NCBI RefSeq assembly: GCF_029714365.1
Contig: NZ_CP121661.1
Span: 496,001 to 560,000, forward strand
DNA length: 64,000 bases
From: Sinorhizobium terangae
GTDB taxonomy: Bacteria > Pseudomonadota > Alphaproteobacteria > Rhizobiales > Rhizobiaceae
Reading direction: 5' to 3'
Each line of letters begins with the position of its first letter. Positions within the stretch are counted from its first letter, which is position 1. The notes under the pieces were generated by a model, which was not told where the DNA came from, ran no database searches, and worked only from the letters and a program-made list of their open reading frames with translations. Shown here piece by piece: positions 45,570-56,406 of this stretch. Both the position numbers and the translations under genes were made by a program.

Positions 45570-45794
45570 TGTATGCTCTTTCGATAGCGGCGGTCGGATC
45601 AGTGATCAACAACTGACCCCAGGTCGCTCACGAGCTTCCTCGTCGGCCTCAGAGACGTTCGCCAGGCCTGAGGTGAGACCTTTACCAGATACTCTAGTCG
45701 GTAACGATTCCCGACCGATGTCGGCCGCCTCCTCGCGCTCCGGAGACGACCCGGTTTATTGGTAGAGCCGTGCCTTTTCTCTCACAGACGCGGA

Positions 45795-46073
45795 TTACTT
45801 GTTCATCGCGTCCTTGAGCGCCTTTGCCGGCTGAAAGGTCAACTTCTTCGCGGCAGCCACCTTGATCGTCGCGCCGGTTGCGGGATTACGCGCATCGCGC
45901 TCCGGCGTTTCCTTGACCTTGAACTTCCCAAACTGGGGGATTGAAGTCTCGGCGCCCGACGTTGCTGCAGCAGCAACAGCCGCGAAAACAGCCTCGACTA
46001 TGGTCTTGCTCTGCGCCTTCGTCAGACCGTAGTCGGTTGCGATCTTGTCGGCGATTTCATTGGTGGTGGTCAT
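45795..46073 (-). CDS. HU-family DNA-binding protein
   Basis: 92 residues from the ATG at 46073, histone-like dimer that bends DNA. TTNEIADKIATDYGLTKAQS, SIPQFGKFKVKETPERDARN and PATGATIKVAAAKKLTF give the full HU fold with the Pro-containing beta arm (ARNPATG). Plasmid-borne HU copies may help replication, transposition or transfer complexes. Confidence 0.92.
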   Translation of the reverse strand: MTTTNEIADKIATDYGLTKAQSKTIVEAVFAAVAAAATSGAETSIPQFGKFKVKETPERDARNPATGATIKVAAAKKLTFQPAKALKDAMNK

Positions 46074-46315
46074 GATAGAACCCTCATTATGTCCGCGGAA
46101 ACATTTCCACCGGATCGCTCCATTGTCACGGCTCGGCGGGTGCGCGATCCAGACAATCATATTCATTTTCCACAGCTTGCTGACCGGCGACGGATCTTTC
46201 CGGCAGCTGGCGCCACCCCACACGCTTTTTGGAGCTCCTTGAAACAGCGGCACGAGGCTGTATTCAGCCCCTGCGGCAACGCTTATGCACTGGCATTTAT
46301 CTCTGCAAGGATGTA

Positions 46316-46573
46316 ATGGCGCATGAAAGACATTCGAAGGTCATGATGGAAGAGACGGTCCAAATCGGAAGCCGTGGCGACTTTGGGCTCTGGGCGATTG
46401 AAGTTGCCAAGCAGATTGTCGGCGAGCAAGGCTTCGACCTTGCCAAGGCGGCACGTGACGGCACGGAGGATGATGTCCGTGCTGCCGGCAACGCTTTGGG
46501 CCAGGCGATCACAAATGCGCTGCTCGAAGTCTATGACGGGCTGCTGCAGGAAGCTCCCGCGGACGCGACGTAA
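46316..46573 (+). CDS. small hypothetical protein
   Basis: 85 residues from the ATG at 46316 (an AGG lies six bases upstream); an internal start at 46343 (MMEETVQIGSRGDFGLWAIE) is possible. Mostly helical, acidic, no named family. Converges on traG with a 4-bp gap. Confidence 0.5.
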   Translation: MAHERHSKVMMEETVQIGSRGDFGLWAIEVAKQIVGEQGFDLAKAARDGTEDDVRAAGNALGQAITNALLEVYDGLLQEAPADAT

Positions 46574-46577
46574 GACT

Positions 46578-48500
46578 TCACCGCTTCTCGGCGCTGGCCC
46601 GGAATAACACATTCAGCTTTACGCACGCCTTCATGTCCTCACGCCGAAACCAGATCGCGCGCCCGCATCTGAGCGGTGCATTTCCGGCGGTGAACACGAT
46701 CTGCTCGTCAGCCCGCATACGAAGAACTTCATGTGGCTGGATCAATGGTCGCGCGGCCAACTGCTTCGAGCGTGTGCGCGAAGAACCCTTGGACTGGAAA
46801 CTGCGGCTGACCTGATCGATCTCGACCGTGGTCATGCCGCAGCGTCGGGAAATATAATCGGCCGTTTCCGGATCGTTGATCGCGGCGAAGGAAATCCAGC
46901 TCGCGCTCTCGAACCACTTGCTGGCTGCGTCCCGCCCGCCATAGGTCTCGCGCATCTGCCCGATCGACTGATAGATCATGGTGAGCATGATCCCGTACTT
47001 GCGGCCGGCATCTCGGGCGGTCTCGAGGATCCGCATGTAACCGAGGCGCGCCACCTCATCGAGGAGGAAGAGCGCCCTGCCCTCCATCTCGCCATTGCGG
47101 TTGTAGATTGCGTTCAGGAACGAGCCGATGATGACGCGTGCCAGGCCGGCATGGGTCTCCAATGTCTTGAGATCGATGTTGATGAAGACGTCTGTGTTTC
47201 CTTCAGCAATATCGCTTGTCGTGAACGTCGTTCCAGAAACCAGCGCCGCGTAGTTCAGGTAGGAAAGCCAGTGCGTTTCCTTCACCGCATTGGCGTAGAC
47301 GCCCGAGAAGGTTTCGGGGGTCATGTTCACGAAGGCCGCAACGTTTTCCTTCACGAAGTCCGAGTTCGAATTGTGGTAGATCGACTGGAGGCGTTCGCGC
47401 AGCTTGGGTTCCGGCTCGGAGAGGTTCTTGCGCACCTGGCGCAGCGTCTGCTCGGGCTCCCTGGTGTGACCGGAGAGGCAAACGTCGGCGATGAGTGCCG
47501 TCAGCAACTGCAGAGCCGAGGCGCGGAAGAAGTCGTCGCGCACGCCACGCGCGCCGCCGCTGTCGCTCATGATCCACGAGGCAACCGAAGCAATATCCTC
47601 CTCCTTGGTTCCGCCGAAACGCCCGATCCAGTCGAGCGCGTTGAAGCCGATTTCCGAGTTCTTCGGGTCGAGGACGAAGACGTCGCGGTTGGCACCGCCT
47701 CGGTGTTTTGAGACCATAGGCGCGACCTCGTTCGAAGGATCGAGGACGACAAGGGCGCCGCCCCATTTGAGCGCGGTCGGGATCGTGACAGACGTCGTCT
47801 TGAAGCCGCCGGAGCCTGCGAAGACGATGCCGTGCGACGGGCCGAACGAGCCGTCGAAACATAGAAGCGGCGCCTTGCCGCCGGCGCCCCACGTCTCGGC
47901 GCTGTCGGCGCGAAACGACTGTGCCGCCACGCTATCCTTGTCGACGCAGTAGCGCTCGCCGATCACGATGCCGCCACGCTCCGGAAACAGCTTTTCCGCT
48001 TCCGGTAGTTTCATCCACTCAGCCTCGCCGTACAGTGCCCGCTTTCCATAGATACGCTTCGGTTCGGCTTTGGCGAAGGCCGCGTTGCCGGCGATCACCA
48101 CCCGCAAGCCGAAGAGCGCCGACATCAGCGCCGCGCAGACGCCGATCGTCGTCGCCGGATCGACATAGGAGAAGATGGACTTTCCCCCCGGAACCTGTCC
48201 AGCGAATGCGGACAACCTGACGAATTCGCGCATTGCAGCGATCAGGATCGTCGCTGTCGCTCCGGCGAGGACGCCCCATCCTGCCGTTCTGATCCTCGCC
48301 GAGCCGGCGCTGGCGAACATGAAGACGATGCCGAGCAGTGCCGCGACGAGATAGGGCAGAGCGATGCCGGCGCGGCCGAGTGTCTGCTGCGCGGCCTCCG
48401 ATTTTCCGAAAACGGGCAGCCAGTTTTCGGTCCCCGTCATACCGATGATGACAAGAAGCATCAGAGCGCAGGGCGCGAGGAACAGCACGATCCTAGTCAT
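46578..48500 (-). CDS. traG: TraG type IV coupling protein
   Basis: VirD4/TraG-class ATPase that links the relaxosome to the mating channel at the inner membrane. 640 residues from the ATG at 48500, which overlaps the traD stop; the frame extends 8 codons further. Two or three N-terminal membrane segments ([17 protein letters not shown] and others up to ~residue 150). Walker [18 protein letters not shown], Walker [13 protein letters not shown]. Length matches Ti-plasmid TraG. Last gene of the traC-traD-traG minus-strand operon. Confidence 0.95.
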   Translation of the reverse strand: MTRIVLFLAPCALMLLVIIGMTGTENWLPVFGKSEAAQQTLGRAGIALPYLVAALLGIVFMFASAGSARIRTAGWGVLAGATATILIAAMREFVRLSAFAGQVPGGKSIFSYVDPATTIGVCAALMSALFGLRVVIAGNAAFAKAEPKRIYGKRALYGEAEWMKLPEAEKLFPERGGIVIGERYCVDKDSVAAQSFRADSAETWGAGGKAPLLCFDGSFGPSHGIVFAGSGGFKTTSVTIPTALKWGGALVVLDPSNEVAPMVSKHRGGANRDVFVLDPKNSEIGFNALDWIGRFGGTKEEDIASVASWIMSDSGGARGVRDDFFRASALQLLTALIADVCLSGHTREPEQTLRQVRKNLSEPEPKLRERLQSIYHNSNSDFVKENVAAFVNMTPETFSGVYANAVKETHWLSYLNYAALVSGTTFTTSDIAEGNTDVFINIDLKTLETHAGLARVIIGSFLNAIYNRNGEMEGRALFLLDEVARLGYMRILETARDAGRKYGIMLTMIYQSIGQMRETYGGRDAASKWFESASWISFAAINDPETADYISRRCGMTTVEIDQVSRSFQSKGSSRTRSKQLAARPLIQPHEVLRMRADEQIVFTAGNAPLRCGRAIWFRREDMKACVKLNVLFRASAEKR

Positions 48501-48708
48501 CGGTCTCACCAAAAGCCTCTGCACCGATCGCGCTGAGCCGCGAGCGCTCGTGCTCGTCTCCCTTCAGCCGTCGGTTTGCATCGATGAGGAGCCCGAGTAG
48601 CAGCGCCCGCTTCTCATAGCGCAGCCCCGCCTTGACGATCAGACCGCCGAGCTCAATTTTCTCCCGCGTGTCCTTCTTGCGGGCGTCGGATGTCGTGGTT
48701 CTTCGCAT
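48493..48708 (-). CDS. traD: TraD conjugal transfer protein
   Basis: 71 residues starting [20 protein letters not shown], the standard length of Ti-type TraD. Basic and small; an accessory relaxosome protein with no known enzymatic activity. Its end overlaps the traG start, and it lies 4 bp after traC. Confidence 0.9.
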   Translation of the reverse strand: MRRTTTSDARKKDTREKIELGGLIVKAGLRYEKRALLLGLLIDANRRLKGDEHERSRLSAIGAEAFGETDD

Positions 48709-48712
48709 CCGC

Positions 48713-49009
48713 TCAAGCCTCGCGAGTCCCGCCCTGAGCCGCGCCAGACGCGTCCTGCGTGGCGGGCGGATTGCTCTCGCCGTCGCCGCCTCCCCTTTTT
48801 CCTCCGGTCGATGGGGCCTCGCCTCCGCGAAACCGCTTCGCCAGATCCTCGAACGCCCCCTGGAGCTTCGTCTCCTCGACTTCGATCTCGCCAAGTCCGG
48901 CCTTCAGTGCGATCCGGCCGATGCGCTCGGCCTCGCGGGTCTCGGCCAGCTTGAGCTGCTCCTGGAGCTTGGCGATTTCGTCGCGGATCTTCGAGGAGGG
49001 TTTCTTCAT
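48713..49009 (-). CDS. traC: TraC conjugal transfer protein
   Basis: 98 residues from the ATG at 49009 ([20 protein letters not shown]), the same length as Ti TraC; the frame reaches 49054 without family character. Coiled-coil-forming helix at the N-terminus, disordered Gly/Ser-rich C-terminus. Accessory relaxosome protein. First gene of the leftward operon, divergent from traA across oriT. Confidence 0.9.
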   Translation of the reverse strand: MKKPSSKIRDEIAKLQEQLKLAETREAERIGRIALKAGLGEIEVEETKLQGAFEDLAKRFRGGEAPSTGGKRGGGDGESNPPATQDASGAAQGGTREA

Positions 49010-49065
49010 TCCGACCGTCTCCTTTGGGTGCGAAAGCTTGTCTTTCGGATCCAATCTTCCGGAGG

Positions 49066-49086
49066 GTGAGTGCGGAACGCACTACT
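49066..49086. promoter_or_regulatory. candidate tra box (TraR site)
   Basis: Inverted arms AGTGCG (49069-49074) and CGCACT (49078-49083) around GAA, midway between the divergent traC and traA. Ti tra boxes are 18-bp palindromes in this very position with a TGC...GCA core. The match is partial. Confidence 0.5.
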
Positions 49087-49153
49087 GTGAATCCTACAAT
49101 CGCCAAGGGCGATGCTTTGGTGAATGATCCCGGCCGCTCGATGAGAGCGGCAT

Positions 49154-49187
49154 CCAAGGGCGCAATTATACGTCGCTGGCGCGACGT
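49154..49187 (+). other. oriT, Ti/RSF1010-type nick region
   Basis: The stretch from 49154 reads CCAAGGGCGCAATTATACGT and continues with arms ACGTCGC and GCGACGT separated by four bases. This matches, from memory, the agrobacterial Ti oriT core, whose nick region is of the RSF1010 (Q) type. It lies between traC and traA, the expected place. TraA would nick here. Confidence 0.85.
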
Positions 49188-49262
49188 TCTTCTTGAAAGC
49201 GCCTGGCGGGGCCGATGTCGCGGTCGAACCGATTTCGCTCACAACCGGGAAAGAATTCCGCC

Positions 49263-52200
49263 GTGGCCGTCCCTCATTTTTCCGTCAGCATCGTTGCCCG
49301 CGGCTCCGGCCGCAGCGCCGTGCTGTCTGCGGCCTATCGGCACTGCGCGAAGATGGACTACGAGCGGGAAGCGCGGACGATCGACTATCGCGCCAAGCAG
49401 GGCCTGCTTCACGAGGAGTTCGTCATCCCGGCCGATGCGCCGCAATGGCTGCGGGCGATGATTGCCGATCACTCGGTCTCAGGCGCATCCGAAGCGTTCT
49501 GGAACAAAGTCGAGGTTTTCGAGAAACGGTCCGACGCGCAGCTTGCCAAGGACATCACCATCGCTCTGCCGATCGAACTCTCGACCGAGCAGAGCATCGC
49601 GCTGATGCGGGATTTCGTCGAGCGGCACATCACCTCGAACGGCATGGTTGCCGACTGGGTCTACCACGACGCGCCCGACAATCCACATGTGCATCTGATG
49701 ACGACGCTCAGGCCGCTGACTGAAGATGGATTCGGCGCCAAGAAGGTTGCCGTCGTCGGGCCGGACGGCAATCCGATCCGCAACGATGCCGGCAAGATTG
49801 TCTATGAGCTTTGGGCCGGCAGCGCCGATGACTTCAACGCCTTTCGCGACGGCTGGTTCGCCTGCCAGAACAAGCATCTCGCGCTCGCCGGTCTCGACAT
49901 CCGCGTCGACGGCCGTTCCTTCGAAAGGCAGGGTATCGAGCTCGCGCCGACCATTCATCTCGGCGTCGGCGCCAAGGCGATCGAACGGAAGTCAGCGGAA
50001 GAGGACCGGGACATTTCGCTGGAACGGCTGGAGCTGCAGGAGGAGCGTCGAGCCGAAAACGCCCGCCGCATCCAGCGCCGCCCGGAGATCGTGCTCGACC
50101 TGATCACCCGCGAGAAGAGCGTCTTCGACGAACGCGACGTCGCCAAGATCCTGCACCGCTATATCGGCGATGCCGGCCTGTTCCAGAGCCTGATGGCAAG
50201 GATCCTGCAGAGCCCAGAAACGCTCCGTCTCGAGCGCGAGCGGATCGAATTTTCGAGCGGAACCCGAGCGCCGGCCAAGTACACGACGCGGGAGCTTATC
50301 CGGCTCGAAGCGCGGATGGCTAATCGGGCGTTATGGCTGTCTCAACGATCGTCCCACGATGTTCGGGACGCGGTGTTGGATGCGACGTTCGCGTGCCATT
50401 CCCGCCTCTCGGAGGAGCAGACGAGTGCAATCGCGCACGTTACCGGCGGCGAGCGCATTGCCGCAGTGATTGGCCGTGCCGGCGCCGGCAAGACGACGAT
50501 GATGAAGGCGGCTCGCGAAACATGGGAGGCCGCCGGATACCGCGTCTTGGGTGGCGCCCTCGCCGGCAAAGCCGCTGAGGGTCTGCAGAGGGAAGCCGGC
50601 ATACTGTCCCGCACGCTGTCGTCCTGGGAGCTTCGCTGGAAGGAGGGCCGGAACCAGCTCGATGACAGGACCGTCTTCGTACTCGATGAAGCCGGCATGG
50701 TCTCGTCAAGGCAGATGGCGCTATTCGTCGAAGCGGCGGTCAACGCCGGCGCCAAACTCGTGCTGATCGGCGATCCGGAACAGTTGCAGCCGATCGAAGC
50801 GGGTGCGGCCTTCCGCGGCATTGCCGATCGCATCGGTTATGCCGAGCTCGAAACCATCTATCGCCAACGCCAGCAGTGGATGCGCGACGCTTCCCTTGAT
50901 CTTGCACGCGGGAATGTCCGCAATGCGGTCGAGGCCTATCATGCGCAGGGCCACGTCAACGGATCGGAGCTGAAGGCCGATGCGGTGCGGGCGCTGATCG
51001 CCGATTGGAACCGCGACTACGATCCAAGCAAATCTTCGCTGATCCTCGCCCATCTGCGTCGCGACGTGCGGATGCTCAACGAAATGGCGCGCGCAAAGCT
51101 CGTCGAGCGCGGCATCGTCGCCGATGGTTTTGCCTTCGGGACCGAAGACGGTGACCGGAAATTCGCCGCCGGCGACCAAATCGTATTCCTGAAGAATGAG
51201 GGTTCGCTCGGTGTCAAGAACGGCATGTTGGCGAAGGTCGTGAACGCAGCGCCCGGGCGTATCGTTGCAGAAGTCGGAGAAGGCGAACACCGCCGCCAGG
51301 TCACGGTCGAACAACGGTTCTACAGTCACGTCGATCACGGCTATGCCACCACGATCCACAAAAGCCAGGGTGCCACCGTCGACCGGGTGAAGGTGCTGGC
51401 GTCCTTGTCGCTCGATCGCCATCTCAGCTACGTCGCCATGACCCGTCACCGCGACGACCTTGGTCTCTATTACGGCCGTCTATCCGTCGCCAAGGCAGGG
51501 GGCCTCATTCCGATCCTGTCGCGGAAGAATGCCAAGGAAACGACGCTCGATTATGTGCACGGCAGCTTTTACCGGCAGGCGCTTCGCTTCGCCGAGGCCC
51601 GTGGCCTTCACCTCGTCAACGTCGCGCGCACGGTCGTACGCGATCGGCTCGACTGGACCGTCCGGCAGAAATCGAAGCTCATCGAACTCGGCGCACGTCT
51701 GGCGATGATCGCCGGCAAGCTTGGTTTGTCTGCCGCCACGGTCAGGACCTTTCAGTCGCACACCATCAAGGAGTCAAAACCGATGGTATCAGGCATTACC
51801 ACGTTCCCAAATTCCCTGGAGCAGGATGTCGAAGACCGGCTTGCCGCCGACCCCGGCTTGAAGAAGCAATGGGAGGAGGTCTCGGCGCGATTCCATCTCG
51901 TTTATGCTGAGCCGCAAGCGGCTTTCAAGACAGTCAATGTCGATGCGATACTCAAGGACGAAGCCGCGGCGAAATCCACCATCGCCAGGATCGCTTCCGA
52001 GCCGGAAAGTTTTGGCGCGCTGAACGGCAAGACCGGGATTCTTGCCAGCCGCGCCGACAAGCAGAGCCGAGAAACGGCCGTCACCAATGCGCCTGCGCTC
52101 TCCCGAAACCTGGAGCGCTATCTGCGTCAGCGGACGGAGGCCGAACGCAAATATGAAGCTGAGGAGCGCACCGTCCGTCTGAAGCTCTCCCTCGACATCC

Positions 52201-52574
52201 CAGCGCTGTCGTCGGCGGCAAAGCAGACACTCGAACACGTCCGTGACGCCATCGATCGCAACGATCTTCCGGCAGGTCTCGAATACGCGCTCTCGGACAA
52301 AATGGTGAAAGCGGAACTCGAAGGGTTTGCGAGAGCCGTGTCGGAGCGTTTCGGCGAACGCATCTTCCTGCCACTTGCCGCCAAGGACACGAACGGTCAG
52401 GCGTTCCAGTTCGTGACATCAGGCATGTCGGCGGGGCAGAAGGCGGAAGTGCAATCTGCCTGGAACTCGATGCGGACGGTCCAGCAACTTTCCGCACATC
52501 AGCGCACAACCGAGGCATTGAAGCAGGCGGAAACGCTGCGGCAAACGAAGAGCCAGGGGCTCTCGCTCAAATGA
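49263..52574 (+). CDS. traA: TraA relaxase-helicase
   Basis: 1,103 residues from a GTG at 49263 (AVPHFSVSIVARGSGRSAVL); an ATG at 49215 gives 16 extra residues that look like leader. N-terminal MobA/MobL relaxase: SAAYRHCAKM with the likely catalytic Tyr and DNPHVHLMTTLR with the metal-binding HxH. Middle and C-terminal TraI/RecD-like helicase: VIGRAGAGKTTMMKAA (Walker A), FVLDEAGMVSSRQMAL (Walker B), TTIHKSQGATVDRV. It nicks oriT and unwinds the transferred strand. First gene of traAFBH; stop overlaps traF. Confidence 0.95.
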   Translation: MAVPHFSVSIVARGSGRSAVLSAAYRHCAKMDYEREARTIDYRAKQGLLHEEFVIPADAPQWLRAMIADHSVSGASEAFWNKVEVFEKRSDAQLAKDITIALPIELSTEQSIALMRDFVERHITSNGMVADWVYHDAPDNPHVHLMTTLRPLTEDGFGAKKVAVVGPDGNPIRNDAGKIVYELWAGSADDFNAFRDGWFACQNKHLALAGLDIRVDGRSFERQGIELAPTIHLGVGAKAIERKSAEEDRDISLERLELQEERRAENARRIQRRPEIVLDLITREKSVFDERDVAKILHRYIGDAGLFQSLMARILQSPETLRLERERIEFSSGTRAPAKYTTRELIRLEARMANRALWLSQRSSHDVRDAVLDATFACHSRLSEEQTSAIAHVTGGERIAAVIGRAGAGKTTMMKAARETWEAAGYRVLGGALAGKAAEGLQREAGILSRTLSSWELRWKEGRNQLDDRTVFVLDEAGMVSSRQMALFVEAAVNAGAKLVLIGDPEQLQPIEAGAAFRGIADRIGYAELETIYRQRQQWMRDASLDLARGNVRNAVEAYHAQGHVNGSELKADAVRALIADWNRDYDPSKSSLILAHLRRDVRMLNEMARAKLVERGIVADGFAFGTEDGDRKFAAGDQIVFLKNEGSLGVKNGMLAKVVNAAPGRIVAEVGEGEHRRQVTVEQRFYSHVDHGYATTIHKSQGATVDRVKVLASLSLDRHLSYVAMTRHRDDLGLYYGRLSVAKAGGLIPILSRKNAKETTLDYVHGSFYRQALRFAEARGLHLVNVARTVVRDRLDWTVRQKSKLIELGARLAMIAGKLGLSAATVRTFQSHTIKESKPMVSGITTFPNSLEQDVEDRLAADPGLKKQWEEVSARFHLVYAEPQAAFKTVNVDAILKDEAAAKSTIARIASEPESFGALNGKTGILASRADKQSRETAVTNAPALSRNLERYLRQRTEAERKYEAEERTVRLKLSLDIPALSSAAKQTLEHVRDAIDRNDLPAGLEYALSDKMVKAELEGFARAVSERFGERIFLPLAAKDTNGQAFQFVTSGMSAGQKAEVQSAWNSMRTVQQLSAHQRTTEALKQAETLRQTKSQGLSLK

Positions 52575-53137
52575 CGGCTGCAACTCGAACAGGACCGCGG
52601 GCGTTCGTACGGCGAAGGCAATCCGCCATCACTCTATCGATTTCTGCCGCTTCCATCGCACTGGTCTCACTGACTGGCTTCCCGGGCGGCTATCGGATCA
52701 ATCTGACGCCGAGCGAGCCGCTCGGTCTCTGGCGCATTGTTCCGCTCGACCGTCCGGCTGATGTCGGCGACCTGGTGTTCATCTGCCCGCCGGACACAGC
52801 CAGCATGAGGGAGGCGAGAGCGCGGGGATATCTCCGCTCCGGTCTTTGCCGGGGCGGTGTCGCGCCGCTCATCAAGACGGTGCTTGCTGTTGCCGGACAG
52901 CATGTTGAAATCGGCGCCAGCATAAGCGTAGACGAGCGAAAAATTCCTTCTTCCGGCCTCGCCCAGCGAGACGGAAAAGATCGGCGGCTGACGCCCTTCC
53001 CAAGCGGTGTCGTCCCGCGCGGACAGGTCTTCCTGCATTCGGCTTTCGCCGGCTCGTTCGACTCCCGCTACTTCGGGCCAGTGCCTGCTTCCGGCATTCT
53101 CGGCCTGGCGCAGGAGGTACTGACCTATGCACCGTGA
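52571..53137 (+). CDS. traF: TraF, S26-type processing peptidase
   Basis: 188 residues; ATG overlaps the traA stop. In related systems TraF matures and cyclises the pilin TrbC. N-terminal hydrophobic segment (ITLSISAASIALVSLTG) anchors it in the membrane. Catalytic Ser in LTPSEPLGLWR and Lys in PLIKTVLAVAG fit signal-peptidase-like TraF. The end overlaps traB by 11 bp. Confidence 0.92.
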   Translation: MTAATRTGPRAFVRRRQSAITLSISAASIALVSLTGFPGGYRINLTPSEPLGLWRIVPLDRPADVGDLVFICPPDTASMREARARGYLRSGLCRGGVAPLIKTVLAVAGQHVEIGASISVDERKIPSSGLAQRDGKDRRLTPFPSGVVPRGQVFLHSAFAGSFDSRYFGPVPASGILGLAQEVLTYAP

Positions 53138-54290
53138 TTGCCTCGGACCGACTTTGCTCATAATCGCATCGGTCATCGCCGGCACGGTGGCATGGAGCGG
53201 CCACATACTGCTGCTGCCGGTGGCGCTCGGGTTTCCCGTCCTCTGGTCGCTGGCGCGAACGAGGCACACGGCAACGCTCGTGTCTGCCGCATACTTCCTG
53301 TCAGCGTCGCGCGGCCTGCCGCAAGGCGTGGCAGCCTTCTATGCGTCCGATCTCTGGCCCGGTCTGCTACTGTGGTTGGCCGCCTCCGCCAGCTTTGTTA
53401 CGGTGCATGCACTGTTGTGGACGAAGGATACCGGCCATCGCCCGGCTCGCTATGTTCTGGCGGCCGTCCTGATGGCAATTCCCCCTTTCGGCATTACCGG
53501 CTGGGGGCATCCCGTCACGGCCGCCGGCGTGCTGTTTCCAGCATGGGGATGCTGGGGACTGGCTGTGGCGACAGCCGGCCTCGCGGGCCTCGTTTCCCGC
53601 CTATGGCCGGCTGTCGCCATTGCCCTCACAGGCTTTTGGCTCTGGTCCGCCGCATTCTGGACCGAGCCGAAGCTACCGGAAGCATGGCGGGGCGTCGATC
53701 TCGAACTAGGTGCTTCGCTCGGACGGAACACCAGCATGCTGCGCCACCGTGATCTGATTGCAACGGTGACCGAACGAGCCTCGGACGGTGCTCGATACAT
53801 TGTCCTTCCCGAGAGCGCTTTGGGCTTTTGGACGCCGACAATTGAGCGCCTCTGGACCCGTTCGCTGGCGGGACAAGATGCAACGGTTCTCGCGGGTGCC
53901 GTAATCGTCGACGCGGACGGATACGACAATGTCATCGTCGCGATTTCCTTTGAGGGCAGTCAGATTGTCTACCGGGAACGGATGCCGGTTCCAGGCTCTA
54001 TGTGGCAGCCCTGGAGGCTGCTCTTCGGCGACAGCGCCGGCGCAAACGCGCATTTCTTTGCAAATCCGGTGGTGGCTCTCGCCCCCGGCCGCGCCGCGCT
54101 GCTGATCTGCTACGAGCAACTGATCATCTGGCCGGTACTGCAATCGATGCTCGGCGATCCCGACTTGATCGTCGCGGTCGGCAACGGCTGGTGGACCAAA
54201 GGAACATCAATCGTCGCCATCCAGCGCGCCAGCACCGCGGCGTGGGCGAAGCTGTTCGGCAAGCCGCTCGTTTTTTCTTTCAACAGTTGA
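53127..54290 (+). CDS. traB: TraB conjugal transfer protein (nitrilase-like)
   Basis: 387 residues. N-terminal membrane domain with several hydrophobic helices (to about residue 190), then a carbon-nitrogen hydrolase-like domain with VLPESALGFW (Glu), ALLICYEQLIIWPV (Cys) and VGNGWW. The usual catalytic Lys position reads RERMPVPG (Arg), so activity is uncertain, as for other TraB proteins. In Ti plasmids it increases transfer efficiency. Similar in layout to apolipoprotein N-acyltransferase. Confidence 0.9.
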   Translation: MHRDCLGPTLLIIASVIAGTVAWSGHILLLPVALGFPVLWSLARTRHTATLVSAAYFLSASRGLPQGVAAFYASDLWPGLLLWLAASASFVTVHALLWTKDTGHRPARYVLAAVLMAIPPFGITGWGHPVTAAGVLFPAWGCWGLAVATAGLAGLVSRLWPAVAIALTGFWLWSAAFWTEPKLPEAWRGVDLELGASLGRNTSMLRHRDLIATVTERASDGARYIVLPESALGFWTPTIERLWTRSLAGQDATVLAGAVIVDADGYDNVIVAISFEGSQIVYRERMPVPGSMWQPWRLLFGDSAGANAHFFANPVVALAPGRAALLICYEQLIIWPVLQSMLGDPDLIVAVGNGWWTKGTSIVAIQRASTAAWAKLFGKPLVFSFNS

Positions 54291-54306
54291 TACCGAGGAG
54301 TCCCCC

Positions 54307-54920
54307 ATGCGCGATGCTACCCTGATCAAAGATTGTGCCGACCCCTCTCTCAAGCCGGCGATCGTAGAGCAGTTCGTCACGGCGGGGGGCTAGGCCGACC
54401 CACTCGCCGTGACCGTCCGATCGGGAGGCCGGCTGATCCTTGTGCCGGGGGCCAAGTCGGCCGATGAAGCGATAGCTATCGTGCGGTGCGGCAATATGCC
54501 GGAAAGGCTGTCGTCCGTGTCGGTCTGACGCAGTTTCCGGCTGGTGTGGGCGTCGGGGATCCGGCCGACCTGAAGCCGGATTTGGTCGAGCCTTGCGAGA
54601 ACCTGCGCAAAGGCACGGCGATGTTCGCCAAGATCCTCAGGATCGTTGGCAAGTGGTATGGCAATCCGCCGAACGACGACGTCTTCCCGCAGATCTTTAA
54701 GGATGCTGTCTACGCATGGAAAACCGGCGAGTTCGAGGGTGTGGGGGTGTTTCACGCTCCTGATCCGGGAGGGAACATCAGGACGGGAAATGTGTCGCCT
54801 TCGGGCAAGGACGACGGCAGCGACAGCCACCCAGGAGATCCCACCGCCGAAACGCCCGACGTCAGCAAATTTGGTTCGGCTGAGATGCGGATCGACCTGT
54901 CGAGGATCGGAGGCAAATGA
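54307..54920 (+). pseudogene. traH: traH, disrupted by a stop and a 5-bp duplication
   Basis: Starts like TraH (MRDATLIKDCADPSLKPAIV) with GAGGAG upstream. Codon 29 is TAG (54391), where Ser is expected. Then ADPLAVTVRSGGRLILVP continues to AIAIVR. There the bases TGCGG are present twice in tandem (54482-54491), shifting the frame. RQYAGKAVVRVGLTQFPAGV then resumes in the new frame and runs to DLSRIGGK and a stop at 54918-54920. Two independent lesions, so no full TraH is made. TraH is the last gene of traAFBH in Ti plasmids and not essential there. Confidence 0.88.
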
Positions 54921-55001
54921 CGATGCCCGCGCTACAGCCGGGAATGTCCCCCGATTGGAAATCAGATCTGCTTGGCTCGCGCGCAAGCCAGCCGGATTTT
55001 G

Positions 55002-55132
55002 TCACGAGCGCGGCTGGTTCAATCGCTCCGATAGCGCGCTCAACCCCGAGAGGTCTGCCAATTCTTCCTGCGTGAGGTGTTTGGCATGACGTATCGACGC
55101 AGGTTGATCGCCATGACCTCTTTGAGATCCAT
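55002..55132 (-). pseudogene. XRE-type regulator remnant
   Basis: ATG at 55132 gives MDLKEVMAINLRR, the usual start of this XRE subgroup. The frame then shifts and HAKHLTQEELADLSGLSA (helix-turn-helix) follows in another frame, ending at a stop near 55002. Divergent from the traM remnant, like the intact pair at 57982/58389. Confidence 0.75.
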
Positions 55133-55169
55133 AACGTTTCCGCAATCCTCGAACATTGGCGTCTTGCCG

Positions 55170-55335
55170 ATGAAGAATGACTTCGCGCCAGCGCTCGATC
55201 CCTCCGTCTTGAGCGCAGTTCTTCAAAGCCGGTGGGACGAACATTTCGCCCCGGCAGAACCCAGCAGGAAGAGCTCGCTGAAATCGTCGAGGCGCTGGGG
55301 TATGTCCCTGCTGTTGCCCAGAGGATGAAGACTGA
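55170..55335 (+). pseudogene. traM remnant
   Basis: SVLSAVLQSRWDEHF corresponds to the VSTAVLKSLQDQYL part of intact TraM at 58389. QQEELAEIVEALGYVPAV then follows in a second frame, and the TraM-like end PEDED in a third. At least two frameshifts, and the 5' half is lost. It converges on traR1 with 3 bp between, as traM does with traR2. Confidence 0.8.
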
Positions 55336-55338
55336 TGC

Positions 55339-56406
<1,068 letters not shown>

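Noticed and set aside
46731..47711. 326-codon plus-strand frame opposite traG
   Set aside because: Antisense of traG, whose Walker motifs prove the minus strand is coding.
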